Assembly (NCBI GenBank): GCA_018814405.1
Contig: JAHIZO010000005.1
Coordinates: 170,684-234,683, forward strand
Length of the DNA: 64,000 nucleotides
DNA from: Gammaproteobacteria bacterium
GTDB taxonomy: Bacteria > Pseudomonadota > Gammaproteobacteria > Burkholderiales > Gallionellaceae
Reading direction: 5' to 3'
Shown here: positions 36,501-46,181 of the stretch, piece after piece
Layout: every line of letters begins with the position of its first letter
Numbering within the stretch: the stretch's first letter is position 1
Position numbers and translations under genes: made by a program
Notes under the pieces: generated by a model
Databases searched by the model: none
Told to the model about the DNA's origin: nothing
The model's input: the letters and a program-made list of their open reading frames with translations, nothing else

Positions 36501-39176
36501 TTACAGGCGCTTGCTGACCTTCATGATGCCGGGGTCTTCGCTGCTCGGCTTGCTGGTGAAACCCAATCGTGTCATCAGTTTGAGCATGTTGTGGTTATGA
36601 CTCAGCACTTCACCTTCGATGGTCGCCAAGCCGATGGAGCGCGCTGCTTCCATTAATGACACCATCAGTTTCTGCCCCAAACCTTTGCCTGTCACTTTGT
36701 CCGCAACGACCAGCGCGAACTCGCACGTCTCACCATCCGGATTGATGGAGTAGCGTGCTACGCCCAATTCGGTCTCTTCGCTATCGCCCGTGACGGCCAC
36801 CAGTGCCATCTCGCGGCTGTAGTCGAGCTGAGTCAATCTGGCGAGCATATCTTCGGTCAGTTCCTGCACGCTGTTCATGAAGCGGAAGTATTTCGATTCG
36901 TCTGAAAGGTCGTGCACGAAGCGCTTTACCAGTTCGGCATCTTCGGGACGAATCGGACGGATCACGATGTCGGTCCCGTCTGCCAATTGCCACTGCTTCA
37001 CCAGATGGGTGGGGTAGGGATAGATCGCCATGTGGGCATAGCGGTCCGAGCTTGGCTGGCGATATTCCACGACCACGCGCGCGTCGGCAGCGAGTGCGCC
37101 ATTCTCATCTAGGATTAGCGGGTTGATATCCATCTCTTTGAGTAGCGGCAGTTCACACACCATCTCCGAGACACGCAGCAACAGGTCTTCCAGGGCTTCG
37201 ATGTTGGCCGGTTGCATGTTGCGGAAAGCCCCAAGCATCTTCGATATACGTGTTTCCTGGATCAATTCCTTGACCAAGAATCGATTCAGCGGTGGCAGGG
37301 CGACGGCACGGTCACCCATGATCTCGACCGTAGTGCCACCAGCACCGAAGGTGATGACCGGGCCGAATACAGGATCGCTAGTCACGCCGATCATCAGCTC
37401 GCGACCATTCGGTTTGATGATCATGGGCTCGATGGAGATGCCGTCCACTGTTGCATTCGGACGGTTCAGTTTCACGTTGTCGATGATGTGTTGATAGGCA
37501 GCACGTACCTCATGCGCATTACGCAGGTTGAGCATCACGCCACCTGCATCACTCTTGTGTGAGATGTCCGGAGAGTTGATCTTCATCGCCACCGGATAGC
37601 CCAGTTGCTGGGCGATGAGCAGGGCTTCATTACCGGTGTGGGCGACCATGGTGCGCGCGACTGGAATATGGAAGGCGGACAGCAGAGCTTTGGATTCCAT
37701 CTCGCTCAATACCTTGCGCCGTTCCTGCATTGCACCTTCGATGATCAGGCGCGCACTCTCCACATCCGGTTCGATATGATGAGAGAAAGGTCCCGGCATC
37801 TGCATCAGCAGTTTCTGGTTGCGGTAGTAGGCGGACAAATGTGAGAACACTTCGACCGCCGGTTCCGGTGTGCGGAAGTGCGGGCTTTGTGCTTTGGTGA
37901 ACGCTTCACGTGATTCGCTCACTTGTATCTCGCCCATCCAGCAGGTCAATAGCGGTTTGCTGTGGGTCTTGCCCAGTTTGATCAGTGCCTCGGCAGATTC
38001 CAGTGGCTTGGTCATCGCTTGCGGTGTGAGGATGGCCAATACGCCATCCACGTTCTCGTCTTCCAGACAGGCTTTCACCGCATGGTGATAACGGTCCGCT
38101 TGTGCATCACCGATGATGTCCACCGGATTGCTGTGCGGCCAGTTGGAAGGCAGGTGCTGATTCAGGTATTCGATGGTGCTATCCGACAGTTCAGCGATAT
38201 TCAGTCCCAGATCGACTGCGCGGTCGGTCGCCATTACACCCGGTCCTCCGCCATTGGTGACGATGGCCAAACGATTGCCGACTGGCTTGAATCCGCATGA
38301 AAGCGCACGCGCTGCGGTGAATAGCTGGGTGACGGTCTGTACGCGCACCACGCCGACACGGCTCACGGCGGCGTCGAACACGTCGTCCGCGCCGACCAGT
38401 GAGGCGGTATGAGACATCGCGGCTTTGGAACCCGCCGCATGGCGACCGACTTTGACCAGAATCACCGGCTTGATGCGTGCGGCGGCACGTAGCGCGCTCA
38501 TGAAAGTGCGCGCATCGCGGATACCTTCGATGTACATCAGGATGCTGTGGGTCTTGGCATCCGACACCAAGAAATCAAGGATCTCGCCGAAATCTACGTC
38601 GGTCGACGAACCCATGGAGACGACGCTGGAAAAACCGACGTCGTTGCTTTGTGCCCAGTCCAGAATGGCGGTACACAGTGCGCCGGACTGGGAGACGAAG
38701 GCGATGTTGCCGGTGTTGGCTGCGCCTTTGTTGAAGGTGGCATTCAGTCCGAGCGAGGGACGCATGATGCCCAAGCAGTTTGGTCCGATCAGGCGGATGT
38801 CATAGCGCCGGGCATTCTCCAGCAGCTGTTTTTCAAGGGCGATGCCCTCATGGCCCGTCTCACCGAAGCCGGCGGTGATGATGACCGCGGCTTTAACCCC
38901 ATGAATACCGCATTCTTCGATGATGCCCGGCACGGTTTTGGGCGGGGTGGCAATCACCACCAAGTCCACCGGTTTTCCGATGCTGGCAATGGAAGGGTAG
39001 GCGCGCTGGCCCTGTATTTGTTCGCTCTTGGCGTTGATCGGGTAAAGCTCCCCTTTGAATCCGCCCTCCAGCATGTTCTGAAAAACGATCTGCCCGACCG
39101 AATCTGTGCGTTCGCTGGCACCGATCACGGCAACAGACTTAGGAGCGAATAGAGGGTTTAGGTAATGCTGGCTCAT
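36501..39176 (-). CDS. Acyl-CoA synthetase (NDP-forming) / GNAT fusion, Pat-like
   Basis: An 891-residue fusion. Residues 1-470 form the CoA-binding and ligase domains (AVIGASERTDSVGQ; IGPNCLGIMRP; SHTASLVGADD with the position of the phospho-His). An ATP-grasp domain follows (about 490-705; GMVMLNLRN-like region, FGPVITFGAGG). The C-terminal ~165 residues are a GNAT acetyltransferase (DKVTGKGLGQKLM). Such proteins are protein lysine acetyltransferases that act, for example, on acyl-CoA synthetases. It is divergent from the deacetylase gene, with 85 bases between the starts. Confidence 0.9.
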   Translation of the reverse strand: MSQHYLNPLFAPKSVAVIGASERTDSVGQIVFQNMLEGGFKGELYPINAKSEQIQGQRAYPSIASIGKPVDLVVIATPPKTVPGIIEECGIHGVKAAVIITAGFGETGHEGIALEKQLLENARRYDIRLIGPNCLGIMRPSLGLNATFNKGAANTGNIAFVSQSGALCTAILDWAQSNDVGFSSVVSMGSSTDVDFGEILDFLVSDAKTHSILMYIEGIRDARTFMSALRAAARIKPVILVKVGRHAAGSKAAMSHTASLVGADDVFDAAVSRVGVVRVQTVTQLFTAARALSCGFKPVGNRLAIVTNGGGPGVMATDRAVDLGLNIAELSDSTIEYLNQHLPSNWPHSNPVDIIGDAQADRYHHAVKACLEDENVDGVLAILTPQAMTKPLESAEALIKLGKTHSKPLLTCWMGEIQVSESREAFTKAQSPHFRTPEPAVEVFSHLSAYYRNQKLLMQMPGPFSHHIEPDVESARLIIEGAMQERRKVLSEMESKALLSAFHIPVARTMVAHTGNEALLIAQQLGYPVAMKINSPDISHKSDAGGVMLNLRNAHEVRAAYQHIIDNVKLNRPNATVDGISIEPMIIKPNGRELMIGVTSDPVFGPVITFGAGGTTVEIMGDRAVALPPLNRFLVKELIQETRISKMLGAFRNMQPANIEALEDLLLRVSEMVCELPLLKEMDINPLILDENGALAADARVVVEYRQPSSDRYAHMAIYPYPTHLVKQWQLADGTDIVIRPIRPEDAELVKRFVHDLSDESKYFRFMNSVQELTEDMLARLTQLDYSREMALVAVTGDSEETELGVARYSINPDGETCEFALVVADKVTGKGLGQKLMVSLMEAARSIGLATIEGEVLSHNHNMLKLMTRLGFTSKPSSEDPGIMKVSKRL

Positions 39177-39261
39177 GATGGGAATTGGGAAGGTTTGGAG
39201 GTAAATCCTGAGGGCGCTATGATAACACTCGCGCCATCGCTAAACATGACCGGAGATCACT

Positions 39262-40185
39262 GTGCAGACCGCATTTATCAGCCATCCTTTATGCCTCAAG
39301 CACGATATGGGTGCGCATCATCCGGAATGTCCGGCACGTTTGCATGCGATAGAGGATCAGTTGATTGCCTCTGGTTTGTATAGTTTCTTGCAACATCACG
39401 ATGCCCCGGAAGTCACGCGCGAACAATTGTTGCGTGTACATGATGGCGCCTATATCGACTCAGTCGTAGCGGCAGCACCATCAGAAGGCATCATCTCACT
39501 CGATGGTGACACCTTTATGAATCCTTACACCTATCCGGCCGCGTTACACGCAGCCGGGGCGGTGGTGATGGCGGTCGATCTGGTCATGGCGGGCAGAATC
39601 GAGAATGCTTTCTGTAATGTCCGTCCTCCCGGGCACCATGCCGAGCGTGGAGAGGCGATGGGCTTCTGCATTTTCAATAACATCGCTGTCGGTGCAGCCC
39701 ATGCGTTGGTTGCACACGGTTTGTCCCGTGTTGCCATCGTTGATTTCGATGTCCATCATGGTAATGGCACTGAGCATATCTTTGCGGATGAGCAGCGTGT
39801 CATGCTGTGCTCGACCTTCCAACATCCGTTCTATCCATACAGCGGTGCCGAGACAGATAAGCCGCACATCATCAATGTGCCATTGACGGCGGGGGCTGAC
39901 GGTGTGGCGTTTCGTCAGGCGGTAAGTGAAAGATGGATGCCTGCTTTGGAAGCTTTCGAGCCAGAACTGATTTTCATATCGGCGGGCTTTGATGCACATC
40001 GTGACGATGACATGTCCTCACTGCGGCTGCTGGAGGCCGACTACATATGGGTAACTGAACAGATCAAGCGCATCGCAGAGCATCATGCGCACGCACGCAT
40101 CGTGTCGGTGCTTGAAGGTGGGTATGAGTTGCATGCGCTGGGGCGCAGCGCAGCAGCGCACATCAAAGTGTTGAGCGGCCTATAA
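39262..40185 (+). CDS. HDAC-family deacetylase
   Basis: A 307-residue class II histone-deacetylase-like hydrolase. Zinc and catalytic residues are in PGHHAERGEAMGFC (paired His), VDFDVHHGNGTEH (Asp-x-His) and SAGFDAHRDD (Asp). The start is GTG at 39262, behind CGGAGA. Bacterial members remove acetyl groups from polyamines or proteins. The gene next door (a Pat-like acetyltransferase) suggests a protein acetylation/deacetylation pair; the true substrate is unknown. Confidence 0.9.
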   Translation: MQTAFISHPLCLKHDMGAHHPECPARLHAIEDQLIASGLYSFLQHHDAPEVTREQLLRVHDGAYIDSVVAAAPSEGIISLDGDTFMNPYTYPAALHAAGAVVMAVDLVMAGRIENAFCNVRPPGHHAERGEAMGFCIFNNIAVGAAHALVAHGLSRVAIVDFDVHHGNGTEHIFADEQRVMLCSTFQHPFYPYSGAETDKPHIINVPLTAGADGVAFRQAVSERWMPALEAFEPELIFISAGFDAHRDDDMSSLRLLEADYIWVTEQIKRIAEHHAHARIVSVLEGGYELHALGRSAAAHIKVLSGL

Positions 40186-40188
40186 ACA

Positions 40189-40216
40189 AAAAGACCGGCT
40201 GTGAAGCCGGTCTTTT
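40189..40216. terminator. Bidirectional terminator between the deacetylase gene and dksA
   Basis: Perfect 12-bp stem AAAAGACCGGCT/AGCCGGTCTTTT, loop GTGA, lying between two convergent genes; A and T runs on both sides let it act in both directions. Confidence 0.9.
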
Positions 40217-40230
40217 AAGTGTTGCCAATC

Positions 40231-40653
40231 TTACTTGGCTACTTGTTTTTCGCGAATCTCGTCCAGTGTCTTGCAGTCGATGCACAAGGTCGCTGTCGGA
40301 CGTGCCTCCAGGCGGTTCAGGCCGATCTCGATGCCGCAGTTATCGCAAAAACCATAGTCACCAGCTTCGATACGCGCCAGCATCTTATCGATGTTTTTGA
40401 TCAGCTTGCGTTCGCGGTCACGGTTGCGCAGTTCCAGACTCATGTCGGATTCTTGTGTCGCGCGGTCGTTGGGGTCGGCGAAAACGGTCGCTTCGTCCTG
40501 CATGGTATGCACGGTACGGTCGATGTCCTGGCTCAGTTCGAGTTTCAATCCCCTCAGCATGGAGCGGAAATGCTCCAGCTGTTTGGCACTCATGTATGCC
40601 TCGCCCTTTTTTGGTTTGTACGGGGTGGTGTTCTTATTCGCTTGCACTGGCAT
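40231..40653 (-). CDS. dksA: RNA polymerase-binding transcription factor DksA
   Basis: A 140-residue protein with an N-terminal coiled coil (about 30-110) holding the DxxDxA-type tip (DPNDRATQESD) and a C-terminal zinc finger (CDNCG and CIDCK). It binds the RNA polymerase secondary channel and works with ppGpp in the stringent response. The ATG at 40653 follows GGAGA by 9 bases; an upstream in-frame TTG is less likely. Confidence 0.95.
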   Translation of the reverse strand: MPVQANKNTTPYKPKKGEAYMSAKQLEHFRSMLRGLKLELSQDIDRTVHTMQDEATVFADPNDRATQESDMSLELRNRDRERKLIKNIDKMLARIEAGDYGFCDNCGIEIGLNRLEARPTATLCIDCKTLDEIREKQVAK

Positions 40654-40746
40654 TGCGTGTATCTCCAAGTTGGGCTGAATTTTTCAAGCGCGCTTTAATA
40701 TCAGAAAGCGTATAGGCTCGCAATGAAAATATTTGGTCAGATGGCC

Positions 40747-41331
40747 TTAAATTGTCTTAACGCCTTGTTTTTCAAGCATGTCGATCAATGCGATCAAGGG
40801 TAGGCCAATCAGGGCATTTGGGTCATTTCCTTTGATGCTTTGAATCAGGGCAATCCCCAGTCCCTCAGATTTTGCGCTGCCAGCGCAGTGATAGGGTTGT
40901 TCTTTAAGCAGATAGTTTTCGATCTGCTGGTCGTTGACATTGCGAAAGGTGACATGGGTTTCGACCACTTCGGTCTGCATATCACCGGTACGGGCATTGA
41001 GCAGGCTTAGGGCAGTGAAGAAAGTAACCGTTTTGCCGCGCATGGAACGTAGTTGGCGTACAGCGTTGTCGTGGGTCATGGGCTTGCCGAGTTGTTTATC
41101 CTCCAGCAGAGCGACCTGATCGGAACCGATGATCAAGGCGTCCGGATGGCGTGCAGTGACAGCTTCTGCTTTCAGGCGGGACAAGCGATACGAAGTTTGC
41201 TTTGCATCTTCACCGGGAAGCGGCGTTTCATCGACATTGGGGGAGTCGGTCAGGAAAGGTATTTGCAGAACTGACAGTAGCTGACCCCTATATATAGAAG
41301 TCGAAGCCAAAACAAGTGACTGGGAATTCAA
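40747..41331 (-). CDS. Maf-like nucleotide pyrophosphatase (YceF type)
   Basis: A 194-residue Maf protein. The N-terminal signature ASTSIYRGQLL, the DETP motif and GSDQVALLED are present. YceF-type members hydrolyse m7GTP and related modified nucleotides; position next to yceD and rpmF is typical of yceF. The start is TTG at 41331 behind AAGGAA. It is divergent from yceD, with about 60 bases for both promoters. Confidence 0.92.
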   Translation of the reverse strand: MNSQSLVLASTSIYRGQLLSVLQIPFLTDSPNVDETPLPGEDAKQTSYRLSRLKAEAVTARHPDALIIGSDQVALLEDKQLGKPMTHDNAVRQLRSMRGKTVTFFTALSLLNARTGDMQTEVVETHVTFRNVNDQQIENYLLKEQPYHCAGSAKSEGLGIALIQSIKGNDPNALIGLPLIALIDMLEKQGVKTI

Positions 41332-41390
41332 GATGTTCCTTGTACGGTGTCTTTGACAGGGGAGGGGGGAATATATATCATGCGCGCCTC

Positions 41391-41876
41391 ATGTTTGCAC
41401 GGCCTTTAATCGACAGCACCGAATTTGCCCTTAACGGCAGGACTTTAAACGGGGAAATCGCTGTGAAGGAACTGCCAAGACTGGCTGAATTGCTGGCCAG
41501 ATTGGATGGCTCCATTCGATATACCGTGCGCGGGATGCAAACGGATGGCATGTTGTTTTTGCTGATGGATTTGAGCGGAACCTGTCATTTATGTTGTCAG
41601 CGTTGCCTAGAAGATTTGACGCATTCAGTAGACATCTCATCAAGGTTGCAACTGCTTGAGGGTGAAGACCTGACGCAGGATGATGATTCTGATGAGGTTG
41701 ACGGGATCGAGGCCAGCAAGGAGCTGGATGTGCTCGGCCTGGTAGAGGAGGAGCTTCTTCTCTCTTTGCCCTTTGCGCCTAGGCATGACGAAGGCTTATG
41801 TGATCTGGCGAGTAAAAGTTTTGGGAAGGCTGACGATCGATTCGGTATGTTGGCCCAGTTGAAGAATAAATTTTAA
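41391..41876 (+). CDS. yceD: YceD/DUF177 family protein
   Basis: A 161-residue protein from the ATG at 41391 (the open frame extends upstream into the maf promoter). It has the family's conserved cysteine pair CHLCCQRCL (about residue 65) and an acidic C-terminal half ([28 protein letters not shown]). It is linked to 23S rRNA levels in other bacteria and nearly always precedes rpmF, as here (26 bases). Confidence 0.9.
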   Translation: MFARPLIDSTEFALNGRTLNGEIAVKELPRLAELLARLDGSIRYTVRGMQTDGMLFLLMDLSGTCHLCCQRCLEDLTHSVDISSRLQLLEGEDLTQDDDSDEVDGIEASKELDVLGLVEEELLLSLPFAPRHDEGLCDLASKSFGKADDRFGMLAQLKNKF

Positions 41877-41902
41877 GTAAGTTTTTTCGAGGAGTAGTTA
41901 CC

Positions 41903-42082
41903 ATGGCAGTTCAACAAAACAAAAAGACCCCATCCAAGCGCGGGATGCATCGTTCACACGACTTCCTGACAGCACCGGCACTGGCTATCGAGCCTTCTAC
42001 CGGCGAACCGCATCTGCGTCACCATATCAGCCCAAGCGGCTACTATCGTGGCAAGAAGGTCGTCAACACCAAATCCGAATAA
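41903..42082 (+). CDS. rpmF: 50S ribosomal protein L32
   Basis: A 59-residue basic protein starting [20 protein letters not shown], the L32 signature. The ATG at 41903 is preceded by GAGGAG. It lacks the cysteine pairs of zinc-binding L32 forms. It lies between yceD and plsX, the standard order. Confidence 0.96.
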   Translation: MAVQQNKKTPSKRGMHRSHDFLTAPALAIEPSTGEPHLRHHISPSGYYRGKKVVNTKSE

Positions 42083-42103
42083 GTTTTTTTTGTTCAAGCT
42101 TAC

Positions 42104-42150
42104 AAGCCATCCCTCGATTGTAGGGATGGCTTGCGTTCGACTTTTTTTTG
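42104..42150 (+). terminator. Terminator between rpmF and plsX
   Basis: Perfect 11-bp stem AAGCCATCCCT/AGGGATGGCTT (42104-42132) with loop CGATTGT, then a short spacer and eight T. The T run is offset, so it may act as an attenuator that lets some transcripts reach plsX. Confidence 0.7.
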
Positions 42151-42166
42151 CATTTGGGGATGATTG

Positions 42167-43207
42167 ATGGGTGTCACGATAGCTATTGATGCCATGGGCG
42201 GTGACCATGGGGTGTCCGTTACGGTACCGGCTGCGATGTCCTATCTCGACAAGCATGCGGAAGATGTCATCGTATTGGTCGGCCTGACCGATGCGATCCG
42301 ATCTGAGTTGGATTCGCTTGGCGTTGCGCATGATCGCCAGAATCTGCGTATCCATCACAGTACAGAAGTGGTCGGTATGGATGAGCAGCCTCAATCTGCC
42401 CTGCGCGGCAAGAAGGACTCGTCCATGCGAGTTTCCATCAATCTGGTAAAAAACAACGAGGCTTCCGCTTGCGTCAGCGCCGGTAATACGGGTGCGCTGA
42501 TGGCAACCGCCCGTTACGTCCTGAAGACCCTCCCGGGTATCGATCGCCCAGCCATCGCTTCTTACTTGCCCACCCACTCCGGGCAGGTCTGTATGCTCGA
42601 TCTGGGCGCAAACGTAGATTGCTCGGCCGAGCATCTGCTGCAGTTCGCATTGATGGGTAGTACGCTGGTTACCGCACTTGAGCACAAAGAAAACCCGACT
42701 GTCGGTCTGCTCAATATCGGTAGCGAGGACATCAAGGGCAACGAGACTGTCAAAAAGGCAGGGGAATTGCTGCAGGCCAGTGATCTGAACTTCTACGGCA
42801 ACGTTGAAGGTGACGACATCTTCAAGGGCGTCACCGATGTGGTGGTGTGTGATGGCTTTGTGGGTAATGTCGCGCTGAAGACAGCTGAAGGCGTGGCCAA
42901 GATGATGGGCGGCTTCCTGAAAGAAGGCTTTGGACGTAACGCGCTGACCAAGATCGCGGCTTTGGTTTCTCTGCCAGTATTGAAGGCATTCAAGCATCGT
43001 CTTGATCATCGTCGTTACAACGGCGCCAGCTTCTTGGGATTGAAGGGTATCGTGGTCAAGAGCCATGGTTCTGCTGATGCCTTTGCTTTTGAGTGTGCGA
43101 TCGAGCGTGCGGCAGAGGAGGCGCGAGGTGGTATGCTGGAGCACATAAGCGAACACGTAGAAAAATGGCATAACGCGCGTCAGGCCAATGTAGGGGAGGC
43201 TGCTTGA
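42167..43207 (+). CDS. plsX: Phosphate acyltransferase PlsX
   Basis: A 346-residue enzyme that makes acyl-phosphate from acyl-ACP for phospholipid synthesis. Motifs: [11 protein letters not shown] at the start, [10 protein letters not shown] (about residue 105) and [14 protein letters not shown] (about 230). The ATG at 42167 has GGGGA upstream; the in-frame TTG just before is an alternative. The end overlaps the fabH start. Confidence 0.96.
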   Translation: MGVTIAIDAMGGDHGVSVTVPAAMSYLDKHAEDVIVLVGLTDAIRSELDSLGVAHDRQNLRIHHSTEVVGMDEQPQSALRGKKDSSMRVSINLVKNNEASACVSAGNTGALMATARYVLKTLPGIDRPAIASYLPTHSGQVCMLDLGANVDCSAEHLLQFALMGSTLVTALEHKENPTVGLLNIGSEDIKGNETVKKAGELLQASDLNFYGNVEGDDIFKGVTDVVVCDGFVGNVALKTAEGVAKMMGGFLKEGFGRNALTKIAALVSLPVLKAFKHRLDHRRYNGASFLGLKGIVVKSHGSADAFAFECAIERAAEEARGGMLEHISEHVEKWHNARQANVGEAA

Positions 43208-44136
43208 AGACTTATTCCAGAATTATCGGTACCGGTAGTTACCTGCCATCCAATACCGTGACAAACTACGACCTCGAGAAGACGGTCGATACAACGCATG
43301 ACTGGATCTTTTCCCGAAGTGGCATCTCTGAGCGCCATGTGGCAGCTGATGGAGAGCTATGTAGCGATCTAGCCTGTCAGGCCAGCCTGAAAGCTATCGA
43401 AGCTGCCGGAATCGCTGCTGATGAGATCGATCTGATCATTGTCGCCACAACTTCGCCGGATATGCCTTTCCCTAGTACGGCTTGTATCCTTCAAGATAAG
43501 CTCGGTATTCGCAATGGTTCACCTGCATTTGATGTGCAGGCAGTCTGTGGCGGTTTCGTCTATGCATTGAATACTGCCGATATGTATATCCGCGGCGGCC
43601 AAGCGAAAACGGTCTTGGTTGTCGGGGCTGAAGTTCTGTCGCGCATGTTGGACTGGAATGATCGCACCACCTGTGTGCTGTTCGGTGATGGTGCTGGCGC
43701 TGTCATTTTGCGTGCCTCCGAGGAGCCCGGCATCATCGGTGCCAAGTTGCATGCCGATGGTCGTCATCGCGAAATGCTTAAGGCTGATCCGAATATCGCC
43801 ATGGATGGTCAGGCGGTATTTAAGTTTGCTGTCAAGGTGTTGAGTGATGTTGTTGAGGAGTTGCTAGAAGATAAAAAGCTATCCGGTACTGACATCGACT
43901 GGCTGGTTCCGCACCAAGCTAACATCCGCATCATCGAGGCAACCGCCAGAAAATTAGGTTTGCCTATGGATAAAGTGGTGCAGACCGTCGCCTTGCATGG
44001 CAATACTTCTGCAGCCTCTATTCCGCTGGCGCTGGATACGGCTGTTCGCGCCGGAGATATCAAGCCTGGTCAGAACATACTCATTGAAGCCGTAGGTGGA
44101 GGGTTCACCTGGGGTGCAGTGCTCATCAAGTGGTAG
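43204..44136 (+). CDS. fabH: 3-oxoacyl-ACP synthase III
   Basis: A 310-residue KAS III that condenses acetyl-CoA with malonyl-ACP to start fatty acid synthesis. The catalytic triad is visible: Cys in [11 protein letters not shown] (the second G replaces the more usual A), His in VPHQANIRI and Asn in LHGNTSAAS. The start is TTG at 43204, within the plsX stop region, behind GGGGAGG. Confidence 0.95.
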   Translation: MKTYSRIIGTGSYLPSNTVTNYDLEKTVDTTHDWIFSRSGISERHVAADGELCSDLACQASLKAIEAAGIAADEIDLIIVATTSPDMPFPSTACILQDKLGIRNGSPAFDVQAVCGGFVYALNTADMYIRGGQAKTVLVVGAEVLSRMLDWNDRTTCVLFGDGAGAVILRASEEPGIIGAKLHADGRHREMLKADPNIAMDGQAVFKFAVKVLSDVVEELLEDKKLSGTDIDWLVPHQANIRIIEATARKLGLPMDKVVQTVALHGNTSAASIPLALDTAVRAGDIKPGQNILIEAVGGGFTWGAVLIKW

Positions 44137-44146
44137 GACGATATAA

Positions 44147-45079
44147 ATGACTCAATTCGCATTCGTATTTCCCGGTCAGGGTTCTCAATCTCGCGGCATG
44201 ATGAACGGCTATGCCGATTTCGCCGCTGTTCGCGATACCTTCGCTGAAGCCTCGGATGTGCTGAAGCAGGATCTGTGGCAGCTGGTCGCTGAAGGCGAGG
44301 ATGCTGATCTGAACGCCACTGTGAACACGCAGCCCATTATGCTGACTGCCGGTGTGGCGGTCTATCGTGCTTGGCAATCGCAGAATGGCGCGATGCCGGC
44401 AATGATGGCAGGCCATAGTTTGGGTGAATACACCGCATTGGTTGCTTCGGGCGCTTTGAGTTTCGCTGACGCTTTGCCTTTGGTGCGCTACCGCGCGCAG
44501 TGCATGCAGGAAGCCGTGCCGGAAGGTGTGGGCGGTATTGCCGCCATTCTCGGGCTGGATGATGAGGCTGTGCGCGCTGTCTGCACCGAAGGTGCGCAGG
44601 GCGAAGTGCTGGAAGCTGTGAACTACAACTCCCCGGGGCAAGTGGTGATCGCGGGTAACCGTTCGGCGGTCGAACGCGGCATGCAACTGGCCAAAGCAAA
44701 AGGCGCCAAGCGCGCTTTGATGTTGCCGATGAGTGTGCCGTCGCATTGCAGTCTGTTGCAGGGTGCTGCTGATAAATTGCGCGCCTATCTGGAAAACGTG
44801 GCAGTCAACGTGTCGTTCGTGCCTGTGCTGCATAATGCCGATGTCGCGGCATATAACGATGCGGCCAAGATCAAGGATGCATTGGTGCGCCAGCTGTTCT
44901 CACCGGTTCGCTGGGTCGAGACCGTGCAAGCATTCGGCAAGCAGGGCATCACGCATAACGTGGAATGTGCGCCGGGCAAAGTATTGGCCGGCCTGAACAA
45001 ACGTATCGATACCAATCAGCAGGCCATAGCCATCAATGACGGCGAAGCACTGAAAGCTGCTTTGGCTGCACTCGCATAA
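44147..45079 (+). CDS. fabD: Malonyl-CoA--ACP transacylase
   Basis: A 310-residue enzyme that moves malonyl from CoA to ACP. The nucleophile elbow is GHSLGEYTAL (Ser near residue 92); FPGQGSQ lies at the N-terminus and the catalytic His in VPSHCSLLQ (about 200). It follows fabH by 10 bases and precedes fabG by 9, so all are co-transcribed. Confidence 0.96.
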   Translation: MTQFAFVFPGQGSQSRGMMNGYADFAAVRDTFAEASDVLKQDLWQLVAEGEDADLNATVNTQPIMLTAGVAVYRAWQSQNGAMPAMMAGHSLGEYTALVASGALSFADALPLVRYRAQCMQEAVPEGVGGIAAILGLDDEAVRAVCTEGAQGEVLEAVNYNSPGQVVIAGNRSAVERGMQLAKAKGAKRALMLPMSVPSHCSLLQGAADKLRAYLENVAVNVSFVPVLHNADVAAYNDAAKIKDALVRQLFSPVRWVETVQAFGKQGITHNVECAPGKVLAGLNKRIDTNQQAIAINDGEALKAALAALA

Positions 45080-45088
45080 GGGGGAGTT

Positions 45089-45832
45089 ATGACATTGCAA
45101 GGACAAATCGCTCTAGTGACTGGCGCTTCCCGTGGTATCGGGCAGGCAATCGCTTTGGAACTGGGAAAACAAGGTGCGACCGTGATCGGTACGGCCACCA
45201 GTGACAAAGGCGCACAGGCAATTAGCGACTATCTGGCCGCTGCAGGTGTGACGGGTACAGGTCTGGCGTTGAACGTGAATGATGCAGCCCAAGTCGAGCA
45301 AGTGCTGGATACGCTCCGCAAGCAATTCGGTGAAATTTCTATTCTGGTCAACAACGCAGGCATCACCAAGGACAACCTGCTGGCTCGCATGAGCGAGGAA
45401 GAGTGGGATGACGTATTGACGACCAATCTCAAATCCGTGTTCCGTCTGTCCCGTGCCGTGCTGCGCGCCATGATGAAGGCGCGCACTGGCCGCATCATCA
45501 ACATCTCATCGGTGGTGGGTAGCAGCGGCAATCCGGGTCAGACCAACTATGCAGCTTCCAAGGCCGGCATGGTCGGCTTCAGCAAATCGCTGGCGCAAGA
45601 GATCGGCAGCCGTAACATCACAGTGAATTGTGTGGCACCGGGCTTCATCGATACCGATATGACTCAGGCGCTGGGCGAAGATCAACGCGCCAAACTGGTT
45701 GAGCACGTGCCGCTGAAACGTCTGGGAAAACCAGAGGATATCGCGGCCGCAGTGGCGTTTTTGGCAGGCCCAGGCGCGGCCTATATCACGGGTACAACAG
45801 TGCATGTCAATGGCGGCATGTACATGGAGTAA
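45089..45832 (+). CDS. fabG: 3-oxoacyl-ACP reductase
   Basis: A 247-residue short-chain dehydrogenase, the NADPH-dependent reductase of the fatty acid cycle. Cofactor motif TGASRGIGQAIA at residue ~11, NNAGITKDN near 87, catalytic SSVVGSSGNPGQTNYAASKAG (Ser, Tyr, Lys). GGGGGAG precedes the ATG. Confidence 0.96.
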   Translation: MTLQGQIALVTGASRGIGQAIALELGKQGATVIGTATSDKGAQAISDYLAAAGVTGTGLALNVNDAAQVEQVLDTLRKQFGEISILVNNAGITKDNLLARMSEEEWDDVLTTNLKSVFRLSRAVLRAMMKARTGRIINISSVVGSSGNPGQTNYAASKAGMVGFSKSLAQEIGSRNITVNCVAPGFIDTDMTQALGEDQRAKLVEHVPLKRLGKPEDIAAAVAFLAGPGAAYITGTTVHVNGGMYME

Positions 45833-45910
45833 GCGGTAGTTTGGAATTCGGCGCGAGTTTGATAGAATGCCCGCGCTTTTTATACTTTAACTAAATGGGA
45901 GCACTACAAA

Positions 45911-46147
45911 ATGTCCAACAACGAACAACGCGTTAGAAAAATCGTGGCAGAACAATTGGGCGTAAATGAGTCCGAGATCAAGAACGAATCGTCCTTCGTG
46001 AACGATCTGGGCGCTGACTCTCTGGATACCGTTGAGCTGGTGATGGCGCTGGAAGAAGAATTTGGCGTTGAGATCCCTGACGAAGACGCAGAAAAGATCA
46101 CGACCGTTCAGCAAGCGCTGGACTACGTCAACGCGCATTCCAAGTAA
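45911..46147 (+). CDS. acpP: Acyl carrier protein
   Basis: A 78-residue acidic protein with the phosphopantetheine site [10 protein letters not shown] (Ser near residue 37). It carries growing acyl chains. The 78-base gap after fabG may hold its own promoter, as acpP is usually expressed highly. GGGAG precedes the ATG. Confidence 0.97.
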   Translation: MSNNEQRVRKIVAEQLGVNESEIKNESSFVNDLGADSLDTVELVMALEEEFGVEIPDEDAEKITTVQQALDYVNAHSK

Positions 46148-46181
46148 TTTCCATCATTCCTAATTCTCATCGGAGTCCAGT

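Noticed and set aside
41954..43171. 405-codon open frame on the minus strand opposite rpmF and plsX
   Set aside because: It is the shadow of plsX, which has clear family motifs and a ribosome site. The antisense product has no recognisable domain and a His/Gln/Arg-rich composition typical of such shadows.
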